From Bacteroidales bacterium (lineage in GTDB: Bacteria > Bacteroidota > Bacteroidia > Bacteroidales > F082), in assembly GCA_016284305.1 (NCBI GenBank), contig JAEEON010000070.1:1-52426 (forward strand): DNA of 52,426 nt, written 5' to 3'. Positions 9,268-18,337 of this stretch are shown here, in pieces. The number at the start of each line of letters is the position of its first letter. Within the stretch, counting starts at the first letter, position 1. The notes under the pieces were generated by a model, which had not been told where the DNA came from, ran no database searches, and worked only from the letters and a program-made list of their open reading frames with translations. A program made the position numbers and the translations under genes.

Positions 9268-9771
9268 ATGATATCATCCATTACGGACAAAAGTCCACGT
9301 TTTGAGATCCGTCCTGCCCGTCCCGAAGAGGCGGGTTTGGTGCTTGAGTTTATCAAGAAGTTGGCGGTGTATGAGAAGTGTTTCGACGAGGTGGTGGCCG
9401 ATGTGCCCACCATCCATCATTCCCTGTTTGTGGAGAAGGCAGCCGAGGTCGTTTTCGCCGAGGAAGACGGCGAGGTGGTTGGCTTCGCACTGTTCTTCCA
9501 TAACTTCTCCACCTTCGTTGGCCGTAAAGGCCTCTATCTGGAAGACCTGTTTATCCTGCCGGAGAAACGTGGCCGTGGCTATGGCAAGGCCTTGTTGAAG
9601 TACCTTGCCAAACTGGCGGTGGAACGCAATTGTGGGCGTATGGAATGGATCTGCCTCGATTGGAACCAGTCAGCCTTGAAAGTCTATCGAAGCATCGGTG
9701 CCATCCCCATGGACGAATGGACGGTGCAACGGCTCGATGAAGGAGCATTGAAAAAATTTTCGGAAGAATAA
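9268..9771 (+). CDS. GNAT family N-acetyltransferase
   Basis: This 167-residue protein is a single GNAT fold that transfers an acetyl group from acetyl-CoA to an amine. The acetyl-CoA pyrophosphate loop is RGRGYGKALL (about residues 112-121), preceded by the strand GLYLEDLFILPE. The stretch CGRMEWICLDWNQSALKVYRSIG after it is typical of the spermidine/diamine acetyltransferase branch (SSAT-like), so a polyamine or thialysine substrate is possible but not proven. The ATG at 9268 is 17 bases after the -7 box. A lipoprotein gene follows 23 bases downstream and may be co-transcribed. Confidence 0.88.
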   Translation: MISSITDKSPRFEIRPARPEEAGLVLEFIKKLAVYEKCFDEVVADVPTIHHSLFVEKAAEVVFAEEDGEVVGFALFFHNFSTFVGRKGLYLEDLFILPEKRGRGYGKALLKYLAKLAVERNCGRMEWICLDWNQSALKVYRSIGAIPMDEWTVQRLDEGALKKFSEE

Positions 9772-9794
9772 TAGTTATAAAAAAGCAATTTGAC

Positions 9795-11480
9795 ATGAAA
9801 CGTGTTGTTATCCTATTGATTGCCATTGTGTTGGCATCTTGTACTCATGTGAATAAGCCTCAAACAGAACCTGCTCAGATTGTGCAGGTTGAGATTGCCA
9901 AAGTGATATGGGATGCCATCGTTGCAGAGGATTCGCTGATCGGTTCATCTGTCGAAGCAGCACGGTCTTTTGTCAACGAGGAGTACGAAACCCAGAATAT
10001 TCCGGAGTACCTGTCGAACACCCATATGAAATATTATCGTATGGGAGAGGTGAGCGAGGGTCAGATTGATCAAGTAGCTTACTACGAAATGCAATGTTAT
10101 CCGATGAAAGACCATTCGTGGATCGCTGTGGTTTATGGGTTTTTCAACAATAACTGCGACTACGGGCCATGCCTCGCTGGGCTATTTTCCTACCATTTTA
10201 AGGAGGGTGAGTTGCTTGGCGACAATCCTCCCATCGGTCTTCCGTCGGAGTGTCCGCAAAGTGCGATGAAGAGCATGGAAAATTGGCCGTGGATGCGCTG
10301 CGCTGTCGATTTTGACGAGACGGGTTTTGTGGTGATGCCTAATAATTTTTGGCCCATACGCTACAACTGGACGGGTGAACGCTTTGAGATGGATTCCCAA
10401 TCGGTGATGGTGGCGAACGATTTCAACAATGGCGATATCGCCCCTTATGATTTTTCAAGAAAGAATACGAGAGGATTGGATTATTATCCATTCGAAGTGG
10501 GTCCCGATTACCTGATAACGAACGGAGAAACGGGTGAACAAGTGTTGCAGTTGGAGTTTGAAAATGAACAACTGTCAGTCATCAACATCCTTTCCCCCAA
10601 GATCGGTATTGCCTTCACTACCGATTGGATGTCCAGTCCTTATTCGGATTATTACCTCTTTTACAATACATCATTGCCCGTGGCTCTGGGACAGCCCATC
10701 AGAAATGTGCTTGAAAGCGAGAAGAGCGAAGAACTTCACAAGGAGATTGTCGAAAGCACCCAGGACGGACGTTATACTCTAACGCAGCATCTCAAAGTCG
10801 ATAAAAGCAACCATAAGGACATCTTTGCGGAGTATCAGGCCAAGGACAAAGACTCGAAGATTGAACGTTTCAGGATTTACGGCTTGCCTTTGGCAATCAC
10901 CCTCGATTCGGAACTCGAAGCCAGCAATGTCATCTCTGACGAGGCTAAACAGTTTTGGGCTATCATCAACGCTGATGACGCAGTGACTAAGAACATGCCG
11001 GGAACCTTCAAGAGGTTTTGGGAGTCGCATAAGAATGGCTTTGCCGCCATTTTTCATGAAGATAATGACCGAGGTGGTTATGTGGAGTGGAAGTTGACCT
11101 ACGCCATGCTTACCGCCAACGATGGGCGACAGATTGCTTACATTAGAAAGAACTATTATGATCGTGCCTATGCCGAAAAACCACAGGCTATCGTTCCCGA
11201 ATGGGAGCAATACCTTGGTCAGGATGGCGAGGTGCGGCGTGTGGAACCTGAGCTTCCGATGCCGCAGTTAACCGATTTCCAGGCTTATAACTTAGGTGAC
11301 AAGACGGTTACCATGGAGGGCGAGAACAGCTCTATAGGATTCAGATGCGACGGGTCGTTCAGTTTCTTTGCCCATTCCGACCATTACCAAAGCTTCGGCG
11401 ATGAATCGGACGATGCCTATGTGAGGTTCTACCAGAGTTTCTTCCATTGGGATGGCGAGAAGTTTGTCAATGAGCAATGA
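9795..11480 (+). CDS. hypothetical lipoprotein, 561 residues
   Basis: I do not recognise the family. The N-terminus MKRVVILLIAIVLASCTH is a clear lipoprotein signal with the lipidated Cys at residue 16. The rest is a globular, Trp- and Tyr-rich sequence without membrane spans or obvious repeats. Cysteines are few. No catalytic motif was spotted. No -7 box is visible in the 23 bases before it, so it is probably transcribed with the GNAT gene. It ends convergently with the EamA gene 35 bases away. Codon use and base content match the neighbouring core genes, so no sign of recent transfer. Confidence 0.75.
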   Translation: MKRVVILLIAIVLASCTHVNKPQTEPAQIVQVEIAKVIWDAIVAEDSLIGSSVEAARSFVNEEYETQNIPEYLSNTHMKYYRMGEVSEGQIDQVAYYEMQCYPMKDHSWIAVVYGFFNNNCDYGPCLAGLFSYHFKEGELLGDNPPIGLPSECPQSAMKSMENWPWMRCAVDFDETGFVVMPNNFWPIRYNWTGERFEMDSQSVMVANDFNNGDIAPYDFSRKNTRGLDYYPFEVGPDYLITNGETGEQVLQLEFENEQLSVINILSPKIGIAFTTDWMSSPYSDYYLFYNTSLPVALGQPIRNVLESEKSEELHKEIVESTQDGRYTLTQHLKVDKSNHKDIFAEYQAKDKDSKIERFRIYGLPLAITLDSELEASNVISDEAKQFWAIINADDAVTKNMPGTFKRFWESHKNGFAAIFHEDNDRGGYVEWKLTYAMLTANDGRQIAYIRKNYYDRAYAEKPQAIVPEWEQYLGQDGEVRRVEPELPMPQLTDFQAYNLGDKTVTMEGENSSIGFRCDGSFSFFAHSDHYQSFGDESDDAYVRFYQSFFHWDGEKFVNEQ

Positions 11481-11515
11481 GCTTGCTTTTCAATCCGTCT
11501 GACGTTAACGGATCA

Positions 11516-12409
11516 TTATTGTGTTTGCCTGTTTTTCACCCGGAGGGTCTGGATGACCACGGAGGTGACGATGAGGGCGATGCCGAGCCAGAAGGACCAG
11601 TTGAGTTCTTGCAGTTCACCGAAGATGATGGCTGCGAAAGCGATGCTGTAAACGGGTTCCAGGTTATAGGCTAGGTTTACCGTGAAGGCTGAAATGCGAC
11701 GGAGCGCATGCAGCTGCAGGAGAAATGGCAGGACTGTGAAGATCGAGCCTAGGAGAATCAGCCAGACAATATCAGTGTTGGTTGGCAGGATGGCGTTTCC
11801 AGGCATCAGTTTCAGAAACAGAGGGATGCATAGAGTCAGGAAACAGAATCCGCCTATCAGTTCATAAAACAGCATGGTGGAGCTGTCCTCTTTGACTTTT
11901 TCCGATGTCTTGATATGCAGCAATGCAAAGACGGCGTAGGCCAGAGAGCAAAGCAGTCCCAAGCCGATGCCCAGCCGGTAGCGCACGTCGAGGCTGAAGA
12001 TGAGCATGACGCCGACGATGGAGATGAAGCTGATGACGAATTCTTTCCATGAGGCTTCTTTTCGGTTGAAGAATATATTGAGAAGGGCGGTGAAGAAGCT
12101 GGTAGTGGCGATGCAGGCCACGCCAACAGACACATTTGAGGCTTGGATGCTGGCATAGAACGCCACCCAGTGGGTGGCTAAGACAAAGCCGCAGAGGAAT
12201 ATTCGGGCGAGATTCTTTCCTTTGGGCAGATGAAGCTTTCGCATGAATAGCATCGCCAGGGCTAGGGTGACGATGCTAACGGACATACGGTACCAAACCA
12301 GCGGCAACCCACTCAAGGAAATCAGACGTCCGAAGATGCCAGTCCACCCGGCCAGAAAGACGGCCAGGTGGAGCAGGAGTAGGGTATGGATGTTCTTTTC
12401 TTTGCGCAT
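11516..12409 (-). CDS. EamA/DMT family transporter
   Basis: The 297-residue product has about ten membrane spans in two homologous five-span halves, as in EamA (RhaT/YdcZ-like) drug/metabolite transporters. Typical pieces are FLAGWTGIFGRLISLSGLPL in the first half and FAAIIFGELQELNWSFWLG near the end. Such proteins export amino acids, metabolites or drugs; the substrate cannot be assigned. ATG 12409 is preferred to a start 39 bases upstream, because a -7 box at 12446-12453 sits too close to the longer start. Confidence 0.88.
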   Translation of the reverse strand: MRKEKNIHTLLLLHLAVFLAGWTGIFGRLISLSGLPLVWYRMSVSIVTLALAMLFMRKLHLPKGKNLARIFLCGFVLATHWVAFYASIQASNVSVGVACIATTSFFTALLNIFFNRKEASWKEFVISFISIVGVMLIFSLDVRYRLGIGLGLLCSLAYAVFALLHIKTSEKVKEDSSTMLFYELIGGFCFLTLCIPLFLKLMPGNAILPTNTDIVWLILLGSIFTVLPFLLQLHALRRISAFTVNLAYNLEPVYSIAFAAIIFGELQELNWSFWLGIALIVTSVVIQTLRVKNRQTQ

Positions 12410-12445
12410 TAATTGTCCTAATGCAAGGGGTTTGCATTGTCGGGA

Positions 12446-12453
12446 CAAAAGTA
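12446..12453 (-). promoter_or_regulatory. -7 box for the EamA gene
   Basis: TACTTTTG on the minus strand, 36 bases before the ATG at 12409. It supports the shorter start of that gene. Confidence 0.6.
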
Positions 12454-12464
12454 AGAAAAAAGAT

Positions 12465-13331
12465 TTATCTCACCACGTTAATGCGTTTTACGATGTTGCC
12501 ACTTTCAGTTGTGACGCGTATGAAGTACATACCCACTTTATATTGTGACAAGTCCAGAACCACTGAATCTTCGGCCGCAGTGTCATAAAGCACCTGTCCG
12601 AGAGTGTTCAGCACGGTGACATGATTCATGCCTGGAGCCACAACATTCACTTGGTTTTGTGTGGGGTTGGGAAAAACATTCACGTTGTTTTCGGTTTCAC
12701 CGATCAGGTCGTATTCATCGGCGAAGGCCCAAAGGATGAAGCTATAGCCCGAGCCTCCTTGAGCTTGGTTGACATCGAGCCACATACCATAATCAGGTAT
12801 GCCCACCCAGCGGCTGTTGGGGTCGCCCATGTCTTCCATGACGAAAGCGGGTCCTTGAACCGAGCCGTCCTGATACAACATGACCCAGATGTTCTGATCG
12901 CCGTCGATGCGGATTGGTTGTTCGAGAGGCATAGTCACCACGGTTCCCGTACCGGAAGTCACGGTAAACTCATGGGTGCTAACCAATTTACCGGGGGCCG
13001 TTTCACCACCGACCCAGATGTTAACGGAGTAGTTTCCGGCAAAATCATCGCCCCCGCCTTCAAGATAAGCAACTTGGGTGATATACTTTCCTGCATATTC
13101 CTCAAGCATTGATGCAGGAAACATGTATCCCCAGTAGAATGCCAATCCGCCGAAGCCAGCGTTTCCGACGGGAGTTACCGAGGTGGAGGCATAAGAAATG
13201 ATGACGGGCCTTTCATCAAGTGAAAATTCAACAGATGACCCAGTGTTAACGGTCATCGAAATCTCGTTTTGTGCCATAGTGACGCCCATGAGAGCGAAGA
13301 GGCACATGGTCAATAGTAAAAATCTTCTCAT
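12465..13331 (-). CDS. T9SS type A sorting-domain protein
   Basis: This 288-residue secreted protein has a signal peptide (MRRFLLLTMCLFALMGVTMA, cut near residue 20), a beta-rich domain (about 25-205), and a C-terminal T9SS type A sorting domain (about 213-288, starting at NVFPNPTQNQ and ending with GMYFIRVTTESGNIVKRI). The central domain, with GKYITQVAYLEGG and IWVMLYQDGSVQGPAF, resembles modules of Porphyromonas-type adhesins and surface peptidases. It has no protease motif, so it is probably a carbohydrate- or surface-binding cargo. It should be exported across the outer membrane by PorSS/T9SS. Confidence 0.85.
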   Translation of the reverse strand: MRRFLLLTMCLFALMGVTMAQNEISMTVNTGSSVEFSLDERPVIISYASTSVTPVGNAGFGGLAFYWGYMFPASMLEEYAGKYITQVAYLEGGGDDFAGNYSVNIWVGGETAPGKLVSTHEFTVTSGTGTVVTMPLEQPIRIDGDQNIWVMLYQDGSVQGPAFVMEDMGDPNSRWVGIPDYGMWLDVNQAQGGSGYSFILWAFADEYDLIGETENNVNVFPNPTQNQVNVVAPGMNHVTVLNTLGQVLYDTAAEDSVVLDLSQYKVGMYFIRVTTESGNIVKRINVVR

Positions 13332-13421
13332 AGTTTTTAAAATTAAAATTGAAACAAATTAATAGATGAAAAAGCTCTTGGAAAAATAACGTGCTACGAA
13401 AAAAAAAGGTAAAAAAAGTTG

Positions 13422-13429
13422 TATCTTTG
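13422..13429 (+). promoter_or_regulatory. -7 box with no recognised gene downstream
   Basis: TATCTTTG followed by CAGTG. A transcript would begin near 13435 and run into an unassigned stretch. Confidence 0.6.
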
Positions 13430-13719
13430 CAGTGTTTTCAAGACATCAAGAGTGCCAATAGGCACACCAACCGAGCTTGTGAGTTATGCCACGGTGGTCG
13501 AAAGGATGTGGAACGGTTGTTGGATGGCCATCAGCGGAAGCTGAAGCAACAGTTGTGCGAGGGTACATTATACTTTGTGCTGCCAAAAGTACATACATTT
13601 TTCAATCCGCGAGCGTTTTGGTGAAAAAACGGTTTTATCTATGAATGCCGAGGAGCGGGCGTTTTTGCTTTGGCGAGGGTGCTGGATGCGCGGCTGAGGG
13701 GATTTCTTATTTGGCAATA
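13430..13719 (+). other. unassigned transcribed element, possible ncRNA or repeat
   Basis: No confident gene lies in this 290-base gap. It starts just after a -7 box, has a perfect small hairpin GTGCC-AATA-GGCAC (13452-13465), and has a second -7 box on the other strand at 13584-13591 pointing back into it. A 77-codon frame (13391-13624) begins upstream of the promoter and is therefore doubtful. A shorter frame starting at VFKTSRVPIGTPTEL stops after about 37 codons. It could be a small RNA, a leader remnant or a dispersed repeat. Confidence 0.4.
13584..13591 (-). promoter_or_regulatory. second -7 box inside the unassigned element
   Basis: TACTTTTG on the minus strand, giving a transcript opposite to that from 13422-13429. 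Confidence 0.45.
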
Positions 13720-14145
13720 CTATTCTTCAACAATAAACCCTTTGTCTATCATATTCCCAAAATACACCGGGGGAACAATATAACTATTAAGAGAAGTGCC
13801 CAGGGTTTTTGCAAATATGACCCCTCGAATTGAGCCATAGCACAAAGATGCAAATTGTACTAACATGGGCGGGGTAAACACAATGTTACCATCTTTATAC
13901 AAAGATTTCAGTGATTTGGGGTGAATATCAAAATAGCTATTCAATTCCGCTTTTACCAATGGTTTTTCTTGGTGTGACATAATAACGATGATCTTGCTGC
14001 AGATTACCGAATTGTTTTTGTCATATGAAAATTCTGCTTCAGTATGAAATTGAACTTCTGTGGTTTCTGGGTCGCAATTCTCCTCGAACATGGCAAATTG
14101 TTCAAGTTCCATTTTGCTGAATCTATACATTACTTGTTGTTCCAT
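13720..14145 (-). CDS. SecB-like chaperone, third gene of a TAC-type operon
   Basis: The 141-residue protein has the appearance of a SecB-like fold: strands through residues 1-70, then NSYFDIHPKSLKSLYKDG and the block QFASLCYGSIRGVIFAKTLGTSLNSYIVPP, a pattern common in short Bacteroidota SecB-like proteins. In TAC systems a SecB-like chaperone binds the C-terminus of the antitoxin, protecting it from degradation. Here it is 12 bases downstream of an XRE antitoxin candidate with a long tail, which fits. The gene is AT-rich compared with neighbours. The family call is from memory of sequence pattern, not a search. Confidence 0.6.
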   Translation of the reverse strand: MEQQVMYRFSKMELEQFAMFEENCDPETTEVQFHTEAEFSYDKNNSVICSKIIVIMSHQEKPLVKAELNSYFDIHPKSLKSLYKDGNIVFTPPMLVQFASLCYGSIRGVIFAKTLGTSLNSYIVPPVYFGNMIDKGFIVEE

Positions 14146-14157
14146 ATTCTTAAGGGT

Positions 14158-14592
14158 TTAAGCAACAAAGTCAGTCATGGTTGGTATATAGGTGTCTTGT
14201 GATAATTGGTTGTTTGAAAATCTTTCGCTGGTCGTTGCATCGGGCGAGAATTTCGAACAGCCTAGGAAACTTATTACCATATTGCAAACATACGGCTTTG
14301 CAATGGTGACAATGTTTTTGGAAATTGCTTTCTGAATTTTGCAAATGGTCTCGAGTGTTAGGTTTTCGCCCCCTTTGAGCAGTTTCCCGACATATACTGC
14401 TGACACCCCCATTTTGTCAGCCAACTCTTTTTGGGTTAAGCCAGCCTTGCGAAGATAGTAATGGAGACAGAGCGCAATTTCTTGCGACATTCTCAGCCAG
14501 TTCCGGTTCTCTCTTCTAAAGCGAGCTCGTTCTATTTCTTTTTCGCTGCGAGGCTTGGCAATACTAGCCAGTTTTTCAGTGTTAAAAGTCAT
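14158..14592 (-). CDS. XRE-family HTH antitoxin with C-terminal tail
   Basis: This 144-residue protein has an N-terminal helical stretch (1-36), a helix-turn-helix of the XRE/Cro type (about 37-92; GLTQKELADKMGVSAVYVGK holds the recognition helix) and a hydrophobic tail (93-144) beyond the DNA-binding domain. In TAC systems the corresponding extension, the chaperone addiction segment, makes the antitoxin depend on its SecB-like partner. It lies 21 bases after the putative toxin gene and 12 bases before the chaperone gene. It probably represses its own operon. Confidence 0.75.
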   Translation of the reverse strand: MTFNTEKLASIAKPRSEKEIERARFRRENRNWLRMSQEIALCLHYYLRKAGLTQKELADKMGVSAVYVGKLLKGGENLTLETICKIQKAISKNIVTIAKPYVCNMVISFLGCSKFSPDATTSERFSNNQLSQDTYIPTMTDFVA

Positions 14593-14613
14593 GGTTATCG
14601 TTGTTTTATTATT

Positions 14614-15165
14614 TTAATTGTCCATGTCATCGCTGTCTTCAATACCGTTCCTTTTTAAAAAGTCTTTCACTTTATCAATGTTCTGAAGAATATGATTTTT
14701 CAAATCGGGTGAGTTTTGTATTGTATCGGCTAATTTGATGCCACCTCCTGTAATCAGATAAGTGTTGGTTTTCATTTTTATAGCGTAAATTCTGAGCAAA
14801 GAAGGTCTGTTGGTTCCGTATGACTTCATAGGAGGACACTTCATTTCATATTTATACTTCCCATCTAAATAATGAAAATGTGAATCAAAATCGCGATTTT
14901 CTATTCCATTTATTGTGTTTTCGTATAATTCTTCAAAAAGGTCTTCCAAGTCGGTTGCTTCTTGGATTACTTGTCGGGCGGCATCTTCAGGCTCTGATAT
15001 GTTTTGCCAAATAGGAGACCTCAGAAACTCTAGGTAAGTGTCAAAGAACTGCGTTACATAGTCCATGTTGTTCCATTGTTGGAACAATCTGTCGAATTCA
15101 TTTTCCTCTTCATCATCATATTGAATACTGTAGATGTAGGGTGGGTAAATTGAGACTATTTCCAA
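14614..15165 (-). CDS. putative RelE/HigB-like toxin
   Basis: The 183-residue product begins with an acidic helical region and ends in a domain with PSLLRIYAIKMKTNTYLITGGG and KIDKV-like spacing (NIDKVKDFLKRNGI), a pattern I associate with larger RelE/ParE-fold toxins found beside XRE antitoxins in Bacteroidota. Such toxins are usually ribosome-dependent mRNA endonucleases; catalytic residues cannot be assigned here. The only start in the open frame before residue 33 is a TTG at 15165, just after an in-frame TAA, so translation may be weak. First gene of the three-gene operon. Confidence 0.55.
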   Translation of the reverse strand: MEIVSIYPPYIYSIQYDDEEENEFDRLFQQWNNMDYVTQFFDTYLEFLRSPIWQNISEPEDAARQVIQEATDLEDLFEELYENTINGIENRDFDSHFHYLDGKYKYEMKCPPMKSYGTNRPSLLRIYAIKMKTNTYLITGGGIKLADTIQNSPDLKNHILQNIDKVKDFLKRNGIEDSDDMDN

Positions 15166-15208
15166 TTCAGAATTAATTTATGGGTTTATGATGATGTTAT
15201 TAACAATG

Positions 15209-15216
15209 CAAAACTA
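15209..15216 (-). promoter_or_regulatory. -7 box for the TAC-type operon
   Basis: TAGTTTTG on the minus strand, about 43 bases upstream of the TTG start at 15165. The AT-rich leader is a likely operator for the XRE protein. Confidence 0.6.
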
Positions 15217-15290
15217 ATCATTTTTTTAATAAAAAGCATAATATTCCAATTGTTAATAAACCTATAGGTTAATTTATTCTTTTTCTAAAT

Positions 15291-15329
15291 AACAAAAAAA
15301 GGTGTAACCCATTGGATTACACCTTTTTT
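15291..15329 (-). terminator. dnaK terminator
   Basis: The stem GGTGTAA (15301-15307) pairs with TTACACC (15317-15323), extended by A/T tracts on both sides. Read on the minus strand it follows the dnaK stop by about 20 bases and ends in a T-run. It could act on both strands. Confidence 0.85.
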
Positions 15330-15349
15330 GAAAGTGATTTAGAAGGTTT

Positions 15350-17302
15350 TTACTTCACTTCCTCAAAGTCGGCATCGGTAACATTATCATCGTTGCCGCC
15401 GTTGCCGCCGTTGTTCTGGCCACCGGGGTTGCCGCCTTGGAAGCCACCGCCCATGTTGTTCGGGTCGAAGCCGCCTTGTGGACCGCCTTGGGCGCCACCG
15501 GCGTTGCGGTACATCTCCTCAGAGGCTTTCTGCCACATGGCGTTCATCTCGTTCATGGCAGCGTCAATGCCAGCGATGTCCTTGGCTTCGTGGGCACTCT
15601 TCAGCTTGGCGAGGGCACTCTCGATCTCCGACTTCTTGTCGGCTGGCAACTTGTCGCCGTATTCCTTCAACTGCTTCTCGGTCTGGAAGATCACGCTGTC
15701 GGCTTGGTTGAGCTTGTCGATGCGCTCACGTTCCTTCTTGTCGGCCTCGGCGTTGGCCTGGGCTTCGTCCTTCATGCGCTGGATCTCGGCGTCGGTCAGA
15801 CCTGAAGAGGCTTCGATACGGATGCTCTGGGTCTTGCCAGTGGCCTTGTCCTTAGCACTCACGTTCAGGATACCGTTGGAGTCGATGTCGAAGGTGACTT
15901 CGATTTGCGGGATGCCACGCGGCGCTGGCGGGATGCTGTCGAGGATGAAACGACCGATGGTCTTGTTCTGGTTGGCCATGGGACGCTCGCCTTGCAGCAC
16001 GTGGATCTCCACGGAAGGCTGGTTGTCAACAGCAGTGGAGAAGACCTCCGACTTCTTGGTCGGGATGGTGGTGTTGGCGTCGATCAACTTGGTCATCACG
16101 CCACCGAGGGTCTCGATGCCGAGGCTCAATGGGGTGACGTCAAGCAGCAGCACGTCTTTCACTTCGCCGGTAAGCACACCGCCTTGGATGGAGGCACCGA
16201 TGGCGACCACCTCGTCGGGGTTGACGCCTTTCGAAGGCTCTTTCTTGAAGAAGTCGCGGACGATGTTCTGGATGGCAGGGATACGGGTGGAGCCGCCCAC
16301 AAGGATGACCTCGTCGATGTCGTTGACGCTCAGGTTGGCGTCTTGCAGGGCCTTACGGCAAGGTTCGATGGTGGCGTGGATCAGATGGTCGGCCAGCTGC
16401 TCGAACTTGGCACGGCTCAAGGTACGGACCAGGTGCTGCGGGATGCCGTTGACAGGCATGATGTAAGGCAGATTGATCTCGGTCTCGCTTGAAGAGCTCA
16501 ACTCGATCTTAGCCTTCTCTGCAGCTTCCTTCAGACGTTGCAGGGCCATCGGGTCCTTACGGAGGTCGATGCCGCTGTTGTCTTTCATGAACTCCTCAGC
16601 CAGCCAGTTGATGATGACCTCGTCGAAGTCATCGCCGCCGAGGTGGGTGTTGCCGTTGGTGGACTTCACCTCGAACACACCGTCGCCGAGCTCCAGGATG
16701 GAGATATCGAAGGTACCGCCACCGAGGTCATAGACAGCCACTTTGGCATCGCTCTTCTTCTTATCCAAACCGTAAGCCAGAGCTGCTGCGGTAGGCTCGT
16801 TGACGATACGGCGCACTTTCAAGCCGGCAATCTCGCCAGCTTCCTTGGTGGCCTGACGTTGTGAGTCGTTGAAGTAAGCCGGGACGGTGATGACGGCCTC
16901 TGTCACGGTCTGACCGAGGTAGTCCTCAGCAGTCTTCTTCATCTTTTGAAGCACCATGGCTGAGATCTCCTGTGGGGTGTAGGTCTTGCCGTCGATGTCG
17001 ATACGCGGAGTGTTGTTGGGGCCTTGGATGACCTTGTAAGGCACACGGCGCATCTCGGCAGCGACCTTGTCGTAGGTCTCGCCCATGAAACGCTTGATGG
17101 AATAGATGGTGCGTTGCGGGTTGGTGATGGCCTGACGCTTGGCAGGCTCACCGACCTTACGCTCGCCGTTGTCGGTGAAAGCAACGACAGAAGGGGTGGT
17201 GCGGTGGCCTTCGCTGTTGGCGATGACGACCGGTTCACTGCCTTCCATGACGGAAACGCATGAGTTGGTGGTTCCTAAATCGATACCAATGATCTTTGAC
17301 AT
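15350..17302 (-). CDS. dnaK: molecular chaperone DnaK (Hsp70)
   Basis: The 650-residue protein is a full-length Hsp70 that folds and rescues proteins using ATP with DnaJ and GrpE. The nucleotide-binding domain starts with [18 protein letters not shown] and contains the phosphate loops [18 protein letters not shown] and [11 protein letters not shown]. The substrate domain follows with [20 protein letters not shown], then a helical lid and a Gly/Asn/Gln-rich linker ending in DADFEEVK. The start has AGGAGA upstream. No CIRCE element and no TAnnTTTG box are visible in the 129 bases up to psuG, which lies upstream on the same strand; a strong hairpin is there instead. Confidence 0.98.
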   Translation of the reverse strand: MSKIIGIDLGTTNSCVSVMEGSEPVVIANSEGHRTTPSVVAFTDNGERKVGEPAKRQAITNPQRTIYSIKRFMGETYDKVAAEMRRVPYKVIQGPNNTPRIDIDGKTYTPQEISAMVLQKMKKTAEDYLGQTVTEAVITVPAYFNDSQRQATKEAGEIAGLKVRRIVNEPTAAALAYGLDKKKSDAKVAVYDLGGGTFDISILELGDGVFEVKSTNGNTHLGGDDFDEVIINWLAEEFMKDNSGIDLRKDPMALQRLKEAAEKAKIELSSSSETEINLPYIMPVNGIPQHLVRTLSRAKFEQLADHLIHATIEPCRKALQDANLSVNDIDEVILVGGSTRIPAIQNIVRDFFKKEPSKGVNPDEVVAIGASIQGGVLTGEVKDVLLLDVTPLSLGIETLGGVMTKLIDANTTIPTKKSEVFSTAVDNQPSVEIHVLQGERPMANQNKTIGRFILDSIPPAPRGIPQIEVTFDIDSNGILNVSAKDKATGKTQSIRIEASSGLTDAEIQRMKDEAQANAEADKKERERIDKLNQADSVIFQTEKQLKEYGDKLPADKKSEIESALAKLKSAHEAKDIAGIDAAMNEMNAMWQKASEEMYRNAGGAQGGPQGGFDPNNMGGGFQGGNPGGQNNGGNGGNDDNVTDADFEEVK

Positions 17303-17343
17303 AATTTGTTTCTCCTATTTTTAATTTGACTTTATTTCGTTTC

Positions 17344-17376
17344 AGCGCCTCCGTGGATAACCCACGGCGACGCGCT
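17344..17376 (-). other. hairpin in the psuG-dnaK intergenic region
   Basis: CCGTGG (17351-17356) pairs with CCACGG (17362-17367), and AGCGC (17344-17348) with GCGCT (17372-17376), giving a two-part stem. On the minus strand no T-run follows. It could be a weak terminator for psuG or a structured dnaK leader. Confidence 0.5.
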
Positions 17377-17431
17377 CCTTTAGTCAATCATTATGCCAAA
17401 GGGGAATCCAGGGTCACGGGCTGACAATTTG

Positions 17432-18337
17432 TCAGAGCTTGTTTGCCACTTGGGCAGCCAGTCGTGCGTTGTTGAGGACGAGTTGAATGTTGGAAGCGAG
17501 GCTGTCGCCGCCAGTGAGGTCTTTGACGCGGGCGAGGAGGTAAGGAGTGGTCTCCTTGCCATGGATGCCGAGTCGTTTGGCATCGCTGATGGCTTCGTCG
17601 ATGGCAGCGTTGATGCGTTCAGGGTCCATGGAGTATTCTTCGGGGATGGGGTTGGTGACGAGCATCCCTCCACCCAGGCCCATGGCCTGCTTGGCTTGGA
17701 AGGTGGCAGCGAGCTCCTCGGGCGTGTCGATGCGGTAGTCCACCTTGAAGCCGCTCTTGCGGGTATAGAAGGCGGGCAGCTCCTCGGTGCCATAGCCGAT
17801 GACGGGGACGCCTTTGGTCTCGAGGTATTCCAAGGTAAGTCCGAGGTCGAGGATCGACTTGGCACCGGCACAGATTACCATGACGGGGGTACGGGCCAAC
17901 TCCTCGAGGTCGGCGGAGATGTCCATGGTGGTCTCCGCGCCACGATGCACTCCGCCCACGCCACCGGTAGCGAACACCTTGATGCCTGCCAAAGCAGCGA
18001 TGATCATGGTGGTGGCAACGGTAGTGGCACCATCTTGTTGTCGTGCCACTAGTACGGGCAGGTCGCGACGTGAGGCCTTGGTCACCAAGGGGCCTTTCTT
18101 GCCGAGATATTCGATCTCCTCATGGGTGAGCCCGGCTTTCAGACGGCCTTTGATGATGGCGATGGTGGCAGGCACGGCACCTCCTTCACGGATGGTCTGC
18201 TCCACGCGGAGGGCGGTCTCCACGTTTTGCGGATATGGCATTCCATGCGAGATGATGGTCGATTCAAGGGCTACCACAGGTTGGCCTTGCTGCATCGCAG
18301 AGGCCACTTCAGGGGAGAGGTCAAGATAGGTGTTCAT
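17432..18337 (-). CDS. psuG: pseudouridine-5'-phosphate glycosidase
   Basis: This 301-residue enzyme splits pseudouridine 5'-phosphate to uracil and ribose 5-phosphate. The family core is well kept: VALESTIISHGMPYPQN, GGVGGVHRGAETTMDIS, ICAGAKSILDLGLTLEYLET and AMGLGGGMLVTNPIPEE. Length is typical. It overlaps the upstream kinase gene by 17 bases, so the two steps of pseudouridine breakdown are encoded as a translationally linked pair. A small palindrome CTGACA-ATT-TGTCAG (17421-17435) spans its stop codon. Confidence 0.95.
   Translation of the reverse strand: MNTYLDLSPEVASAMQQGQPVVALESTIISHGMPYPQNVETALRVEQTIREGGAVPATIAIIKGRLKAGLTHEEIEYLGKKGPLVTKASRRDLPVLVARQQDGATTVATTMIIAALAGIKVFATGGVGGVHRGAETTMDISADLEELARTPVMVICAGAKSILDLGLTLEYLETKGVPVIGYGTEELPAFYTRKSGFKVDYRIDTPEELAATFQAKQAMGLGGGMLVTNPIPEEYSMDPERINAAIDEAISDAKRLGIHGKETTPYLLARVKDLTGGDSLASNIQLVLNNARLAAQVANKL

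Noticed and set aside
13391..13624. 77-residue protein gene
   Set aside because: Its start lies upstream of the promoter box at 13422, and composition is not convincing.
15312..16466. 384-codon + strand ORF
   Set aside because: It lies opposite dnaK, which is certain; it is an artefact of codon use.
17303..17431. CIRCE operator for dnaK
   Set aside because: The inverted repeat there does not match TTAGCACTC-N9-GAGTGCTAA.
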